Of a stretch of 64,000 nucleotides of DNA, positions 53,619 through 64,000 are shown piece after piece. The DNA is from Trichodelitschia bisporula (Eukaryota > Ascomycota > Dothideomycetes > Phaeotrichales > Phaeotrichaceae). Below the pieces are notes generated by a model. That model was not told the DNA's origin, did no database searches, and was given only the letters and a program-made list of their open reading frames with translations. Numbering within the stretch: the first letter of the stretch is position 1; each line of letters starts with the position of its first letter. The stretch lies in the NCBI GenBank assembly GCA_010356995.1, contig ML996687.1, positions 1,871,776-1,935,775 on the forward strand. Direction: 5' to 3'. Position numbers and translations under genes: made by a program.

Positions 53619-54389
53619 GGGACGAGAACAACACAGCCGCGTGGCTCATATATCGATCGATGCTAGATAAGCCGAAAGCCGTCCAGTACCGGAAGAGTCG
53701 CTTGATGCCGTTTTCCGGCACAATTGGCCCTGGAACCAGGTGAGCGTTTGCTAACAGATACGCCGGGAATATTGAACTAAAATGTCGTTCATGTCGTTCA
53801 TACTTACGACTTCATGGCGGTAAATGGCTGCTTGGACTGTCGTCCCCGTTGCCCCGCAGTATTTGGGCCATGACGGCCGAGATGTGACGTCGTCCTTACC
53901 GTGCCGAGAAGTTGCGGTTCGCTGGACTGATGTTGCGCCCCTTGGTCCGAGCGTTGGCTTAACGGGAGCGCCCGCTGGGCTGCAGTGGAGATCCCGTGAG
54001 AAGAGTTATATTTAGATGGCATGAAATCTGTTTTTGAGCTGCTGAAGTTAGAGTATATAATGTTAGAATATGGTTTGAAAGAATTGGCTAGACAGCGAGC
54101 ATGTGGATTTATGGCTTTCAGCGTATAGCCAGCTACGGGTACACACAAACGCAGCAAATAGTCATTCACAGGAGCAATACAGCACAGAGTGTCATATTAG
54201 TGGGCACAGATTGATTTGACATTTGGGAAAAGGCTACCAAATGCTAAGCCACACGCCTCTCATAATGCGTCACTCGTTTGAGGATCTACCGTTACTCCAT
54301 CTGTCCAGACACAGAACCCCGAGATCCTCACATGAAGTCGTCCCTAACTCTGTTAATAATGCCCACACACACATACGTTAAGAGGAGAC
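53619..54389. other. Intergenic region between two minus-strand genes
   Basis: 771 bp; 54000-54330 is relatively AT-rich. No supported gene. Confidence 0.5.
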
Positions 54390-55342
54390 TCACTCTTCCA
54401 GTCCATCATCGTACGCAGCAGTGTCAGCCTTGTACGAAATGTCCCGGGAGGCGTTGAGCGTGACCTTGGCCTTGGCTTTCTTCTTGCCGCCCTTTTCCGC
54501 TGTCTTCTCTTCCTTCAACTTCTCGTTAGACAGCGTGGTGAGCCCGGACGCAATCTTCTTGACATCTTGACTGGACAGGTCCTTGCAGATCTGCTTCGTG
54601 AACTCCTGCATGAAAATGACGTAATGGGGATGGCTGTAGTTTGCGCCGATGAGGGGCACCAGAGTCTCACGCAGCTTGGCAAGACCTTCCTTCCCCTTCG
54701 GGTTGAAAACCGACAGTGCCGAGAGATCTATGTGCTGTGACGGGTCGGAAGGATCGGCAACCGTGACGTGCTTGCCGGTGGCGCGAGCTTTGGAGACGGC
54801 CAGACCGCCAAAGAGATCTTCGGCGTGCTTCAGGTCAGTCTCCTTCTCCACTGCGCGCAGGCGAGCCCGCTTCTCGGCCTCGTCCTCCTCTTCATCGCTG
54901 CTCTCCTCCTCCTCCTCTTCTTGACGCTTCCGCAGCTTCGCCTGTCTCAGCTCCTCTATCCGCTGCGACTTCGTCTTGTGTGCCGCCTTCGCAGCAGCTT
55001 CTGCCTTCGCCTTCGCCTCCTCAGCCTTCTTCGCCTTCTCGCGCTCGACTTCGGAGTCCTCGGCGGCGTCCCACGACTCTAGGACCTAGGTGAGGCTTAG
55101 TGTTTGCTAGCTGCGGGGTAGGGGTGGTGCACACATCTTCATCTTCCTCATCGTCAAACTTTTTACGAGCGGCGACGACTGGGCCCGGAGCAGATTCATC
55201 GGAGCTGGTTTCGTCAGACGACTCTTCGTCTTCTACAAGAGAGCAAAACGGTTAGCATAAAACATCAGACAAGAGCGCATGCGTGCCGTGGCTGCAGGCG
55301 GCGATCTGCAGGTGACGCACCCCACTTCTTCGGCGGCGGCAT
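54390..55342 (-). CDS. HCR1: Eukaryotic translation initiation factor 3 subunit J
   Basis: Three exons on the minus strand, 55321-55342, 55135-55232 and 54390-55085, give 271 aa, typical for eIF3j. The spliced N-terminus reads MPPPKKWEDEESSDETSSDE, the conserved W-(E/D)-acidic start that contacts eIF3b; the tryptophan codon ends just before the first intron. After the second splice comes VLESWDAAEDSEVEREKAKK, then a long Lys/Glu/Ala helix and ETDLKHAEDLFGGL, and a C-terminal domain with IDLSALSVFNPKGKEGLAKL and YVIFMQEFTKQICKDLSSQD. The protein acts on the 40S subunit near the mRNA entry channel and assists initiation, termination and recycling. It is divergent from the clathrin gene. Confidence 0.94.
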
Positions 55343-56228
55343 GGTGGTTGCTGGCTTTCTTTTTGCAGGAACGGTGGGCAGACAAAGGCTGGTGGGGTCG
55401 CTGTAGTTCTAGACGTGATGAGCGCGTTCTAGAAGTACGCTGCGTGAAAAGTGATGTCGATGGTGGGGTTGAAGGAGGGGGAGAGGGTTTGGTTTTGGGC
55501 TTGTTGGTGGGTGCCGAGGGCGGCGAACGTGGGGCACAAGTTTTGTAGGGCCTGTCAACTGGGCCCTGCCTTGGTGAATGAGAGGATGTCCCGATCAGAA
55601 CACACAACTGCAACAGATCACGGAGATTGAGTATGCTTCTCAATGTATCCAGTATACAGAGAAGATGACGTAGCATTTGAGTTGGATATGTTAGTTTGCC
55701 AACAAGGAATCGCCAATACAAGCGACTTCAATGCTTCTTTCTACCGTGGTAACAGTCAGAAAGTCGTCCCGACTACGGCTGCACGCAAGTACCCTCACTC
55801 TTGGCACAAAGCACAGACCAAGACGCGCTCTCTCTCGGCAGTTAGTTTGTCACAAATTATCGCGCGGTTGCTGCCTGCAGTGCGCCACTGCGGACAAAAG
55901 TCATTGCCAGAAAGTCGCCAAGTCATCTCCCAACGTTGCCCTGCGGCCCGGCCTGAAGCGGACGACCTGTTGCTTCCACCCAAACTTCCACATCTCCAAA
56001 GCTCCTCCCCTTAACCCTTGAATCCACACAAACCTCCCCCCATCATCACCCGCAACCACTTTGTCTTCTTCCCGCATTGGAATCTTCTCCAATTTGTCGA
56101 TTTAACGTCGGGTTTTCAGCTTACATTTGTCTTCTACGCGTCTGCTGAGAGTCCATCCCTAATTCTCTCCGCTCGCATCTCCTGGCGAAGTGCATGAAGT
56201 CAACGTGGTCTTCCACGCAGTCGTCGCA
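55343..56228. promoter_or_regulatory. Bidirectional promoter region between HCR1 and CHC1
   Basis: 886 bp between outward-facing starts, with no supported gene. The CHC1 side is C/T-rich over about 250 bases before the ATG. Confidence 0.45.
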
Positions 56229-59200
56229 ATGGCACAACTCCCCATAAGCTTCACGGAGCTCTTGCAGGTGCGTCGCCCAGGCTTGATGAATGTTGCCTCT
56301 TGCTAATCTGATTTCTGCAGCTGCCGCAGTTTGATATTCAGGTAGACCGCGCCTTCTTCGCGAATTCCGTAACGTTTGGTCCTCTTTACTCACCACAGGA
56401 TGAACAGTCCCAGTCCATAGGATTCAACAGTTGCGTAAGTCTTTCTCTGCCAGCTTTGGTCGTTCGCTCTGACACATGGCAGACACTGGAGTCCGATCAC
56501 TACATCTGCATCCGTCAACAAAATGAAACGACGAACCAGGCCGAGGTCATCATCATTGATCTCAAGAACAACAATACGGTTGTGCGGCGTCCCATCAAGG
56601 CAGACAGCGCCATCCTGCACTGGAATCGCCAAATCATTGCCTTGAAAGCGCAGCAGCGCACGCTCCAGATCTTCGATCTCGCTGGGAAGGCTAAACTCAA
56701 GTCGGCCAGCATGAACGAGGATGTGGTGTACTGGAAGTGGTTCAGCGAGACGTCGATAGGGTTGATCACAGAGACAGCAGTGTACCACTGGGACATCTTC
56801 GATCCAACGGCAGCGAGCCCGTCCAAGGCGTTTGAGCGCAATAACAATCTCGAGGTAGATCGGAGTGCGGCCCCCCCCTTGTGGTGCAGTTGCTAAACAA
56901 TACATAGGGGATGCAAATCATCAACTACCGCGTCAGCGATGATGGTAGCTGGATGTGCGTCATCGGCATCGGTCAGCAGCAGGGCCGCGTGGCCGGCTCA
57001 ATGCAGCTCTACTCCAAGGCGCGTGGCGTCAGCCAGGCCATCGAGGGACACGCGGCGGCCTTTGGGACGATCCGCCTCGAAGGCGCGACTATGGACACGA
57101 AGCTTTTCACGTTTGCCGTGCGGACTACAACCGGCGCTAAGCTTCACGTCGTCGAGATCGACCATCAGCCGGGCAACGTGCAGTTTGTGAAGAAGAACGT
57201 CGATGTGTACTTCCCTCCGGAGGCACCAAATGACTTCCCCGTCTCGATGCAGATTTCGGCCAAGTACAGCGTCATATTCCTCGTGACCAAGTACGGCTTC
57301 ATTCACCTGTACGATCTGGAGACGGGCACCTGCATCTACATGAACCGCATCTCCAGCGACACCATCTTCGTAACGGCGCCGGACTCGGAGTCGACTGGCA
57401 TCCTCGGCATCAACCGCAAGGGTCAAGTCCTGCATGTCGCTGTCAATGAGACCGCCATTGTCCCCTATCTCCTGCAGAGCCCCGCGAACGGCGAGCTGGC
57501 GTATAAGCTGGCGTCGCGTGCCGGTCTGCCCGGTGCCGAGAACCTGTACCAGCAGCGTTTCGACAGCCTCATCCACTCGCACCAGTACGTCGATGCTGCG
57601 CGTGTGGCCGCCAACTCTCCGCGGGGATTTCTCCGGACGCCTAAGACGATCGAGATGTTCAAGCAGCTGCCCGCCCAGCCCGGCCAACTGTCCCTCATTC
57701 TGCAGTACTTCGGTATGCTTTTGGACAAGGGCACGCTCAACAAGGTCGAGTCCATTGAGCTTGTGCGCCCGGTGCTTGGCCAGGGCCGTAAGCATTTGCT
57801 CGAGAAGTGGATGTCCGAAAACAAGCTGGAGGCCTCGGAGGAACTGGGCGACATTGTGCGTCCGTACGATCTGAAGCTGGCGCTCACCATCTACATCAAC
57901 GGCAATTGCCCGCAGAAGGTCGTGGCGGCGCTAGCCGAGCTCGGCGAGTTCGACCAGATCCTGCCGTACGTGCAGCGGGTCGGCTACACGCCCGACTTCA
58001 CTGTCCTGCTGCAGCACATTGCGCGTGTCAACCCGGAAAAGGCTGCCGAGCTGGCGACTGCTCTGGCAAAGGACCCGTCTGGATCGCTCATCGACTTCAA
58101 CCGCGTTGTCGACATCTTCCAGTCTCTGGGCATGGTGCAGCAGGCGACCGCCTTCCTGCTTGATGTACTTGCGGGCAACCGGGAGGACCAGGGCGATCTG
58201 CAGACTCGCCTCCTTGAGATGAACCTCATGCACGCGCCCCAGGTCGCCGACGCCATCTTCGGCAACGAGATGTTCTCGCACTACGACAAGAAGAAGATTG
58301 CGGCTCTCTGTGAGCAGGCTGGTCTCTACACGCGCGCTCTCGAGCACAATGACGATCCTGCGACGATCAAGCGCATCATCGTCCACACTGACAAGTTCAC
58401 CGAAGAGTGGCTCGTCAACTACTTTGGCGCCCTGACCGTCGATCTCTCGTTTGAGTGCCTCGACGAGATGCTCAAGACCAACATCCGCCAGAACTTGCAG
58501 ATCGTGATTCGGATCGCGCAAAAGTACTCTGACCTGCTTGGCCCGCTTCGCATCATCAGCCTGCTCGAGAAATATCGCACTGCCGAAGGCCTTTACTTCT
58601 ACCTGGGCAGCATCGTCAACGTTAGCGAGGACAAGGACGTGACGTTCAAGTACATCGAGGCTGCCACCCGCATGGGCCAGCTGACGGAGGTCGAGCGCGT
58701 GTGTCGCGAGAGCAACTTCTACGACCCCGAGAAGGTCAAGAACTTCCTCAAGGAGGCGCAGCTCTCTGAGCAGCTGCCGCTCATCATCGTCTGCGACCGC
58801 CACAACTTTGTGCATGACTTGATTCTGTACCTGTACAAGAACCAACAGTTCCAGTCGATTGAAATCTACGTGCAGCGCATCAATCCCGGCCGCACGCCCG
58901 CGGTCATTGCCGGCCTGCTGGACGTGGACTGCGACGAAAAGATCATCCGCGATCTGCTGGCGTCAGTCAGTCCCGTCTCCGTGCCGATCGATGAACTCGT
59001 CGCCGAAGTTGAGTCGCGCAATCGCCTCAAGCTGTTGTTGCCGTTCTTAGAGGCCACGGCCCAGACTGGCCAGCAGCAGCAGGCGGTCTACAACGCTCTT
59101 GCGAAGATCTACATCGATAGCAACAATGACCCGGAGAAGTTCCTCACGGCCAACGATTCCTATGATACGCTCATCGTTGGCAAATACTGCGAGAAGCGTG

Positions 59201-61586
59201 ACCCAGGTCTTGCCTACATTGCCTACCGCAAGGGCGGAAACGACCTTGAGCTGATCGAGGTGACGAACGAGAACAATATGTTCAAGGCCCAGGCGCGCTA
59301 CGTCCTCGAGCGCGCTGACTCTGGCTTGTGGGAGTTTGTGCTTGCCGACAGCAACCTCCACCGCCGCTCGCTTATCGACGCGGTCATCGCGAACGCCGTT
59401 CCGGAGTCGACGAGCCCGGAGCATGTATCGGTTGCCGTCAAGGCCTTTGTCGACCAGGATCTGCCGGCTGAGTTGATCGAGATGCTCGAGAAGATCATTC
59501 TTGAGCCGTCGCCGTTCAGCGACAACATGACGCTGCAGAACTTGCTGATGCTCACCGCAGCCAAGGCTGATAAGGGTCGTGTGATGGGATACATCCACCA
59601 GCTCAGCGGATACGATCCCGAAGACATTGCTGCCGCATGCATTGAGCTTGGCATGTACGACGAGGCATTTGAGATCTTCAAGAAGGAGAACAACCACCTT
59701 GCCGCGGCTTCCGTTCTCGTCGACCATATTGTCAGCATCGATCGCGCCCAGGAGTATGCTGATCGCGTCGACCTGCCCGAGGTGTGGAGCAAGGTGGCTA
59801 AGGCCCAGCTCGACGGTCTGCGCGTTTCGGATTCGATTGACTCCTACTTGCGTGCCGGGGATCCGTCCAACTTTGCGGAAGTCGTCGAGATTGCCACGAG
59901 CGCCGGCAAAGATGAAGAGCTTGTCAAGTACCTCCGCATGGCTCGCAAGACGCTTCGGGAGCCGGCCGTCGACACTGCGCTCGCATTCAGCTTTGCGCGT
60001 CTGGACCAGCTCCCCGAACTCGAGGAGTTCCTGCGGTCGCCCAACGTGGCCGATGTCGAGGCGTCCGGTGACAAAGCGTACAAGGAGGGCTACCATGAGG
60101 CGGCCAAGATCTTCTACACGAGCATCTCCAATTGGGCTAAGCTGGCTACGACGCTGGTGCATCTCAACGAGTACCAGGCCGCTGTTGAGTGCGCGCGCAA
60201 GGCGAGCAACATCAAGGTGTGGAAGCAGGTTCACGAGGCGTGTGTGGAAAAGAAGGAGTTTAGGCTCGCGCAGATCTGCGGTCTGAACTTGATCGTCCAC
60301 GCCGAGGAGCTGCAGTCTCTCGTGCGCAAGTATGAGTACAACGGCTACTTCGATGAGCTCATCTCGCTGCTCGAGGCAGGTCTTGGACTTGAGCGTGCGC
60401 ATATGGGCATGTTCACGGAGCTCGGTATCGCGCTGTCTAAGTACCACCCCGAGCGTGTGCACGAGCACCTCAAGCTGTTCTGGACGCGCATCAACATCCC
60501 GAAGATGATCACGGCGTGCACGGAGGCCCATCTGTGGCCCGAGCTGATCTTCCTGTACGCGCACTATGACGAGTGGGACAATGCCGCCCTGGCGATGATG
60601 GAGCGCTCCTCGGACGCGTGGGAGCACCACTCGTTCAAGGACACGATCGTCAAGGTTGCCAACTTGGAAATCTACTACCGCGCTCTCACATTCTACCGCT
60701 CGGAGCACCCGACGCTGCTGACGGACCTGCTGGCGGCGCTGACGCCGCGCATTGATGTCAACCGCGTGGTGTCCATCTTCCAGAAGTCCGACGATATTCC
60801 GCTGATCAAGACCTTCCTCATTAGCGTGCAGCACCAGAACAAGCGCGCTGTCAACCAGGCCATCCACGATATCCTGATTGAGGAGGAGGACTACAAGACG
60901 CTGCGTGACTCGGTCGAGGCGTACGACAACTACGATGCGCCGGAGCTGGCGCAGCGCCTTGAGCGTCATCACCTTGTCTTCTTCCGCCAGATTGCGGCTA
61001 ACATCTGGCGCAAGAACAAGCGCTGGCAGAAGAGCATTGAGTTGAGCAAGCAAGACAAGCTGTACAAGGATGCTATTGAGACGGCTGCGATTTCGGGCAA
61101 GCAGGAGATTGTGGAGGAGCTGCTCCGCTACGTAAGTGTTGTACTAGTTCAGCGTAAACCTCAAGCTAACACTTATTCTAGTTTGTCGATATCGGCTCGC
61201 GCGAGTGCTACGTCGGCATGCTGTACAGCTGCTACGATCTTATCCGCCCTGACGTTGTTCTCGAGGTGTCTTGGCGCAACGGGCTGCAGGACTTCACGAT
61301 GGTACGTTCCTCCAGATGCTTACCAAAATCCCCAACTAAGACTTTGCAGCCCTTCATGATCAATATGCTCGCGGAGCAATTCTCCACCATTGCCACGCTG
61401 AAGAAGGACAACGAGGAGCGCAAGGCGCGCGAGGCCACGCAGCAGAAGGAAGACGACAACACGCCCATCCTCGGCGGGTCGCGCCTCATGCTCACGCAGG
61501 GCCCTGTTCCTATGTCCGGCTCGCCAACCCCGTATGCTCAGGCCAATGGGATCGCGCCGCAGGCGACTGGTTTCCGGGGGTTTTAG
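56229..61586 (+). CDS. CHC1: Clathrin heavy chain
   Basis: Seven exons: 56229-56267, 56321-56341, 56399-56434, 56483-56854, 56908-61131, 61182-61301 and 61350-61586; 1682 aa, the normal length. The first three are tiny (39, 21 and 36 nt) and splice to MAQLPISFTELLQ, LPQFDIQ and DEQSQSIGFNSC, giving the start of the N-terminal beta-propeller, which continues TLESDHYICIRQQNETTNQA. The linker and the repeating helical legs (seven CHC repeats) fill exon 5, for example ELGMYDEAFEIFKKENNHLA and LWPELIFLYAHYDEWDNAAL. The end splices to FVDIGSRECYVGMLYSCYDL and RNGLQDFTM|PFMINMLAEQFS, the trimerisation region, and finishes in a short Gly/Pro tail. Three chains form the triskelion coating vesicles at the plasma membrane, Golgi and endosomes. 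No frame defects. Confidence 0.98.
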
Positions 61587-62129
61587 ATGCTGAGCGGTAG
61601 GTAGGGGTGGGTGGTTGGTGTGTTCCTGGGGGCGGTGTGTTCCTGTGGGGCGTACCTTGACTGTGGCTCCTGTCTGTGGTTGCTTGAATGAGGTTGACGT
61701 TAAGGCTTGTAAGCGTGGTGCATGGTGATGGTGATGCACATGTAATGGCGAGTGTGAGCGTGTTACTGTTGTTGCTGTTATTGTGGTCATCGTAGCCTAC
61801 GGGCGGGTGCATGCGTAAGTGAAGTTTGATATTGAGAGTGTGTTTGGTACGTAAAACTGGGTGATGGGGGGGGCGTGCATGTGTGTGCTGTTTTTATGTG
61901 TATAGTAGTCACGGTGGATAGGGATGTATGGTTCGTGGGTGTCTTTTTTTGGTGATGATGTTTGTGGTTTGCGTGATGAGAGGATGCGTATATGCGAGAC
62001 AAGGCTGTGTATGCCAGCTCCCCGGTCCGTGAAGGTTCTACGCCTACATCTACGCCTATACCTACATGTTACATACACCATGACGGCTCCTCCGAACATG
62101 CATCTACATCTACATGCCCTACGATATAG
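61587..62129. other. Region downstream of CHC1
   Basis: G/T-rich on plus with TGATGG-type simple runs near 61715-61740. No supported gene. Confidence 0.5.
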
Positions 62130-62345
62130 ACATGGAAGGAGCATTGTTATGTCAGGAAGGAGCATACTACAGTAAGAGCTATGATGATGTAATGGGCGCA
62201 TGATTGAAGGAAGGAGCAAAGGAGGGATACTTGGCATCGTGTATTTGGGTCTTGAGAGTCTCCGCCTCTCTTCGTCTTCTACATTCAATCTTCAGTTTGC
62301 ACAGTTTCCGTTGTACGCGTTAGAGCCTTTGCTCCCATCGCCTCT
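62130..62345 (+). repeat. Dispersed repeat, copy D (partner at 46477-46645)
   Basis: Carries GGAGCATTGTTATGTCAGG, AAGGAGCA, GGATACTTGGCATCGTGTAT, CTCTCTTCGTC, CAATCTTCAGTTTGCACAG and GCCTTTGCTCCCATC, matching copy C in order. It ends directly before an ATG at 62346 (MASPSSTDPKKAP), so it could include a leader sequence. Confidence 0.7.
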
Positions 62346-64000
62346 ATGGCGTCTCCTTCGAGCACTGATCCAAAGAAGGCGCCTCATCATCGATCTACAT
62401 GTAGGCATCTCCTTACCAACTCACATCAAACCTCAATACGCACCGCGTCGCCTCGGGAACGCATTGCATGCTCGCTGGGTCAGAATAAGCTCGGGACTCG
62501 GGACGGCTGCGAGGCATGCATACTCCGCTCTGCGGAGGGTAGGCTGAAGCCACCCGTCCGGGGATGCCCGAGGAGCGGGCGGGTCGGGATGAACCGGCGG
62601 AGCACATAGGGCCGGCTGGGTTTGGGCGTTTAATACTGTGTAAATGCCGGGTTGGGGTAATTTGGGTAGGTGCGGTTACGGACGGGGGATATCACGATGC
62701 TTGCCGCGGCTGTTGGGGACATTTTGGAGAGTTTTATAGGTTGTTGTTCCGCATCCATATCAGACTAGGATGGCGAAACCCGCACGTAGGCACGCGACTC
62801 TCCCCGCATTCCTTTCCTACCACGCGCCGGAACATCCAATGGCTAAGGACAGTACCGAGTCCGGGAAATGCGGGTTCCTGGAAGACGTGAGGCTGCGATA
62901 CACGATGGGCGGGTGGGTTCTCCGGGTTTTCCCTAAGGCGTGCGGATGATCCCTGGGAGTCTGGACTGGACTGGGGACGGGAATGCAGGGGTGCTTGTCT
63001 TCGTGCCCATCCCGTGGGGTTTCTGGGGAATGGGGATCTAGTGAGGGGGAGATCGGGGGGGTTAGCGGTGACGAGTGGGTTGCCGTGAGATGCCAATGCT
63101 GGCGGATGGAGAAGCTGGAATTCAATTGATGATTTAGGGCGTCTAATTGAATGGGTTTGAGGAAGAGTTTCTAGGCAATGGGGTCGTTGCGCTTCCTTAT
63201 CTCGAGTTTGTCACGGGAAGATGTGATATGCGTCTGGGGAAAGTGGGAGGTTGAGGCTGATCACTGACGGATCGGGGGCGCGTCATGCACGAGCCAAAGC
63301 GCGGTGAGGTGGGCGGCGCGCAGGTTCGTTTTTATGCCGCCGCGGCTTGAGCTGTTCTCGCCGCTGTTTGCGGAGGGCACCTGTTGCCGTGTTTCTTGAC
63401 TTCGCGTTTACTGGAGTATTGCGAGGATTGATAGATGGGTTGGCGGGCGGGCACGGGAATGTGTACATTGTAGATGGCATCGGAGGGGGTGGGGGAGGTG
63501 GTTAGTGGGATGTTGACGGGATTGGCGATGGGATATCGGGAATGCCCCGCCCCCCTCCCCCCCTCGGCCGGTTGAGCGAGTGTTGAGAACATCACGTCTT
63601 TTTGTTCACCTTTTTCTCTGAGCGTCAATTGCCAATTCTTTGCCCAGATACAGCACAAGAAGGCTAAGAGAAGGCAAGGCAAAGCAAGCAAAGAAAAAGG
63701 AGACAAACAATTTGTGTGCATAAAGGCAGAGGCAGTCGAAGAAGGAGCTCGCAAGTTGAACCCCTCATCCTCACCCCACCATCGCACACCACTACCGTGC
63801 TGTTCCCTGACGCCGTTCACGGTGACGCTGTACAGAGTACTCTGTTTTGCTCTCTCTCTGCTGTGTCCTATACTTCTGTCTGCTCAATTCCTCTATCCAC
63901 CTCCCACCAATCGCTGTGTGGCACTCTGCCCTCCAAATCCCCCGCTTCCACTTCTCCGGTCCCGTCACCTTGTCGAAGCTCTTTTCCATCCATCCCCCCC
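62346..64000. other. Gene-poor right end
   Basis: An 87-codon ORF at 62346-62609 is Arg-rich with no domain and is not called. The last ~180 bases are strongly C/T-rich on plus, as in the leaders of other genes here, so a gene may start just beyond the window. Nothing else recognised. Confidence 0.4.

Noticed and set aside
59047-61053. 668-codon minus-strand frame inside clathrin
   Set aside because: Opposite-strand shadow of clathrin codon bias; the clathrin protein itself is unambiguous.
62346-62609. 87-codon ORF starting just after the dispersed repeat
   Set aside because: Arg-rich with no recognisable domain; could be a first exon but there is no supporting partner exon.
63332-63820. 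162-codon minus-strand frame with a hydrophobic helix near the right end
   Set aside because: The C-rich opposite strand looks like the leader of a gene beyond the window; no family or splice evidence supports the frame.

Overview
The window is a piece of a GC-rich fungal nuclear genome. Genes lie on both strands without operons. Most carry short GT-AG introns of about 44-90 nt, and the recognisable proteins are typical eukaryotic housekeeping products (clathrin heavy chain, CCT2, Sm-B, uL5, eIF3j, SDHB, MPC1, IRE1). A hybrid histidine kinase, a Csi2-like chitin synthase regulator and intron-containing tRNAs fit a fungus. The very short introns, introns placed directly after the ATG and the compact GC-rich layout suggest a basidiomycetous yeast (Tremellomycetes-like). 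That placement is inference; no marker here proves it.

Layout, left to right: the 3' end of mitochondrial methionyl-tRNA synthetase; a degenerate short tandem repeat; a frameshifted Myb/SANT-like gene; SAD1/USP39 divergent from CCT2; about 2.7 kb with only an orphan membrane-protein candidate; serine/threonine dehydratase divergent from a secreted M20 peptidase, then a secreted DUF8021-like protein; IRE1; a 2 kb stretch with two fold-back copies of Tc1/mariner transposase fragments beside a tRNA-Phe; a small single-pass membrane protein; a hybrid histidine kinase; about 3.5 kb without clear genes, including an AT-rich repeat block; a HAD phosphatase; SDH2 and MPC1 tail to tail; Sm-B divergent from uL5; a 76-residue two-exon gene; a DPH4-like gene without an ATG in its main exon; a CSI2-like gene; a 753-residue protein of unknown function; an array of about 210-bp tandem repeats next to a tRNA-Pro; a carboxylesterase; an MBD4-like glycosylase with a repetitive acidic tail; a long open frame that probably holds two genes; eIF3j divergent from clathrin heavy chain; and a gene-poor right end carrying a diverged copy of a repeat also found near 46.5 kb.

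The genes do not form one pathway. There is a loose mitochondrial set (MSM1, SDH2, MPC1), a translation set (CCT2 folding, uL5, eIF3j, DPH4, tRNAs), a splicing pair (SAD1, Sm-B) and a secretory/trafficking set (IRE1, clathrin, CSI2). Four close head-to-head pairs (SAD1/CCT2, CHA1/M20 peptidase, SmB/RPL11, HCR1/CHC1) probably share bidirectional promoters. The most unusual structures are the two Tc1-derived inverted repeats (about 19.6-20.24 kb), the 9-nt microexon in the Sm-B gene, and the diverged tandem and dispersed repeats. I did not find a clearly new multi-gene system.
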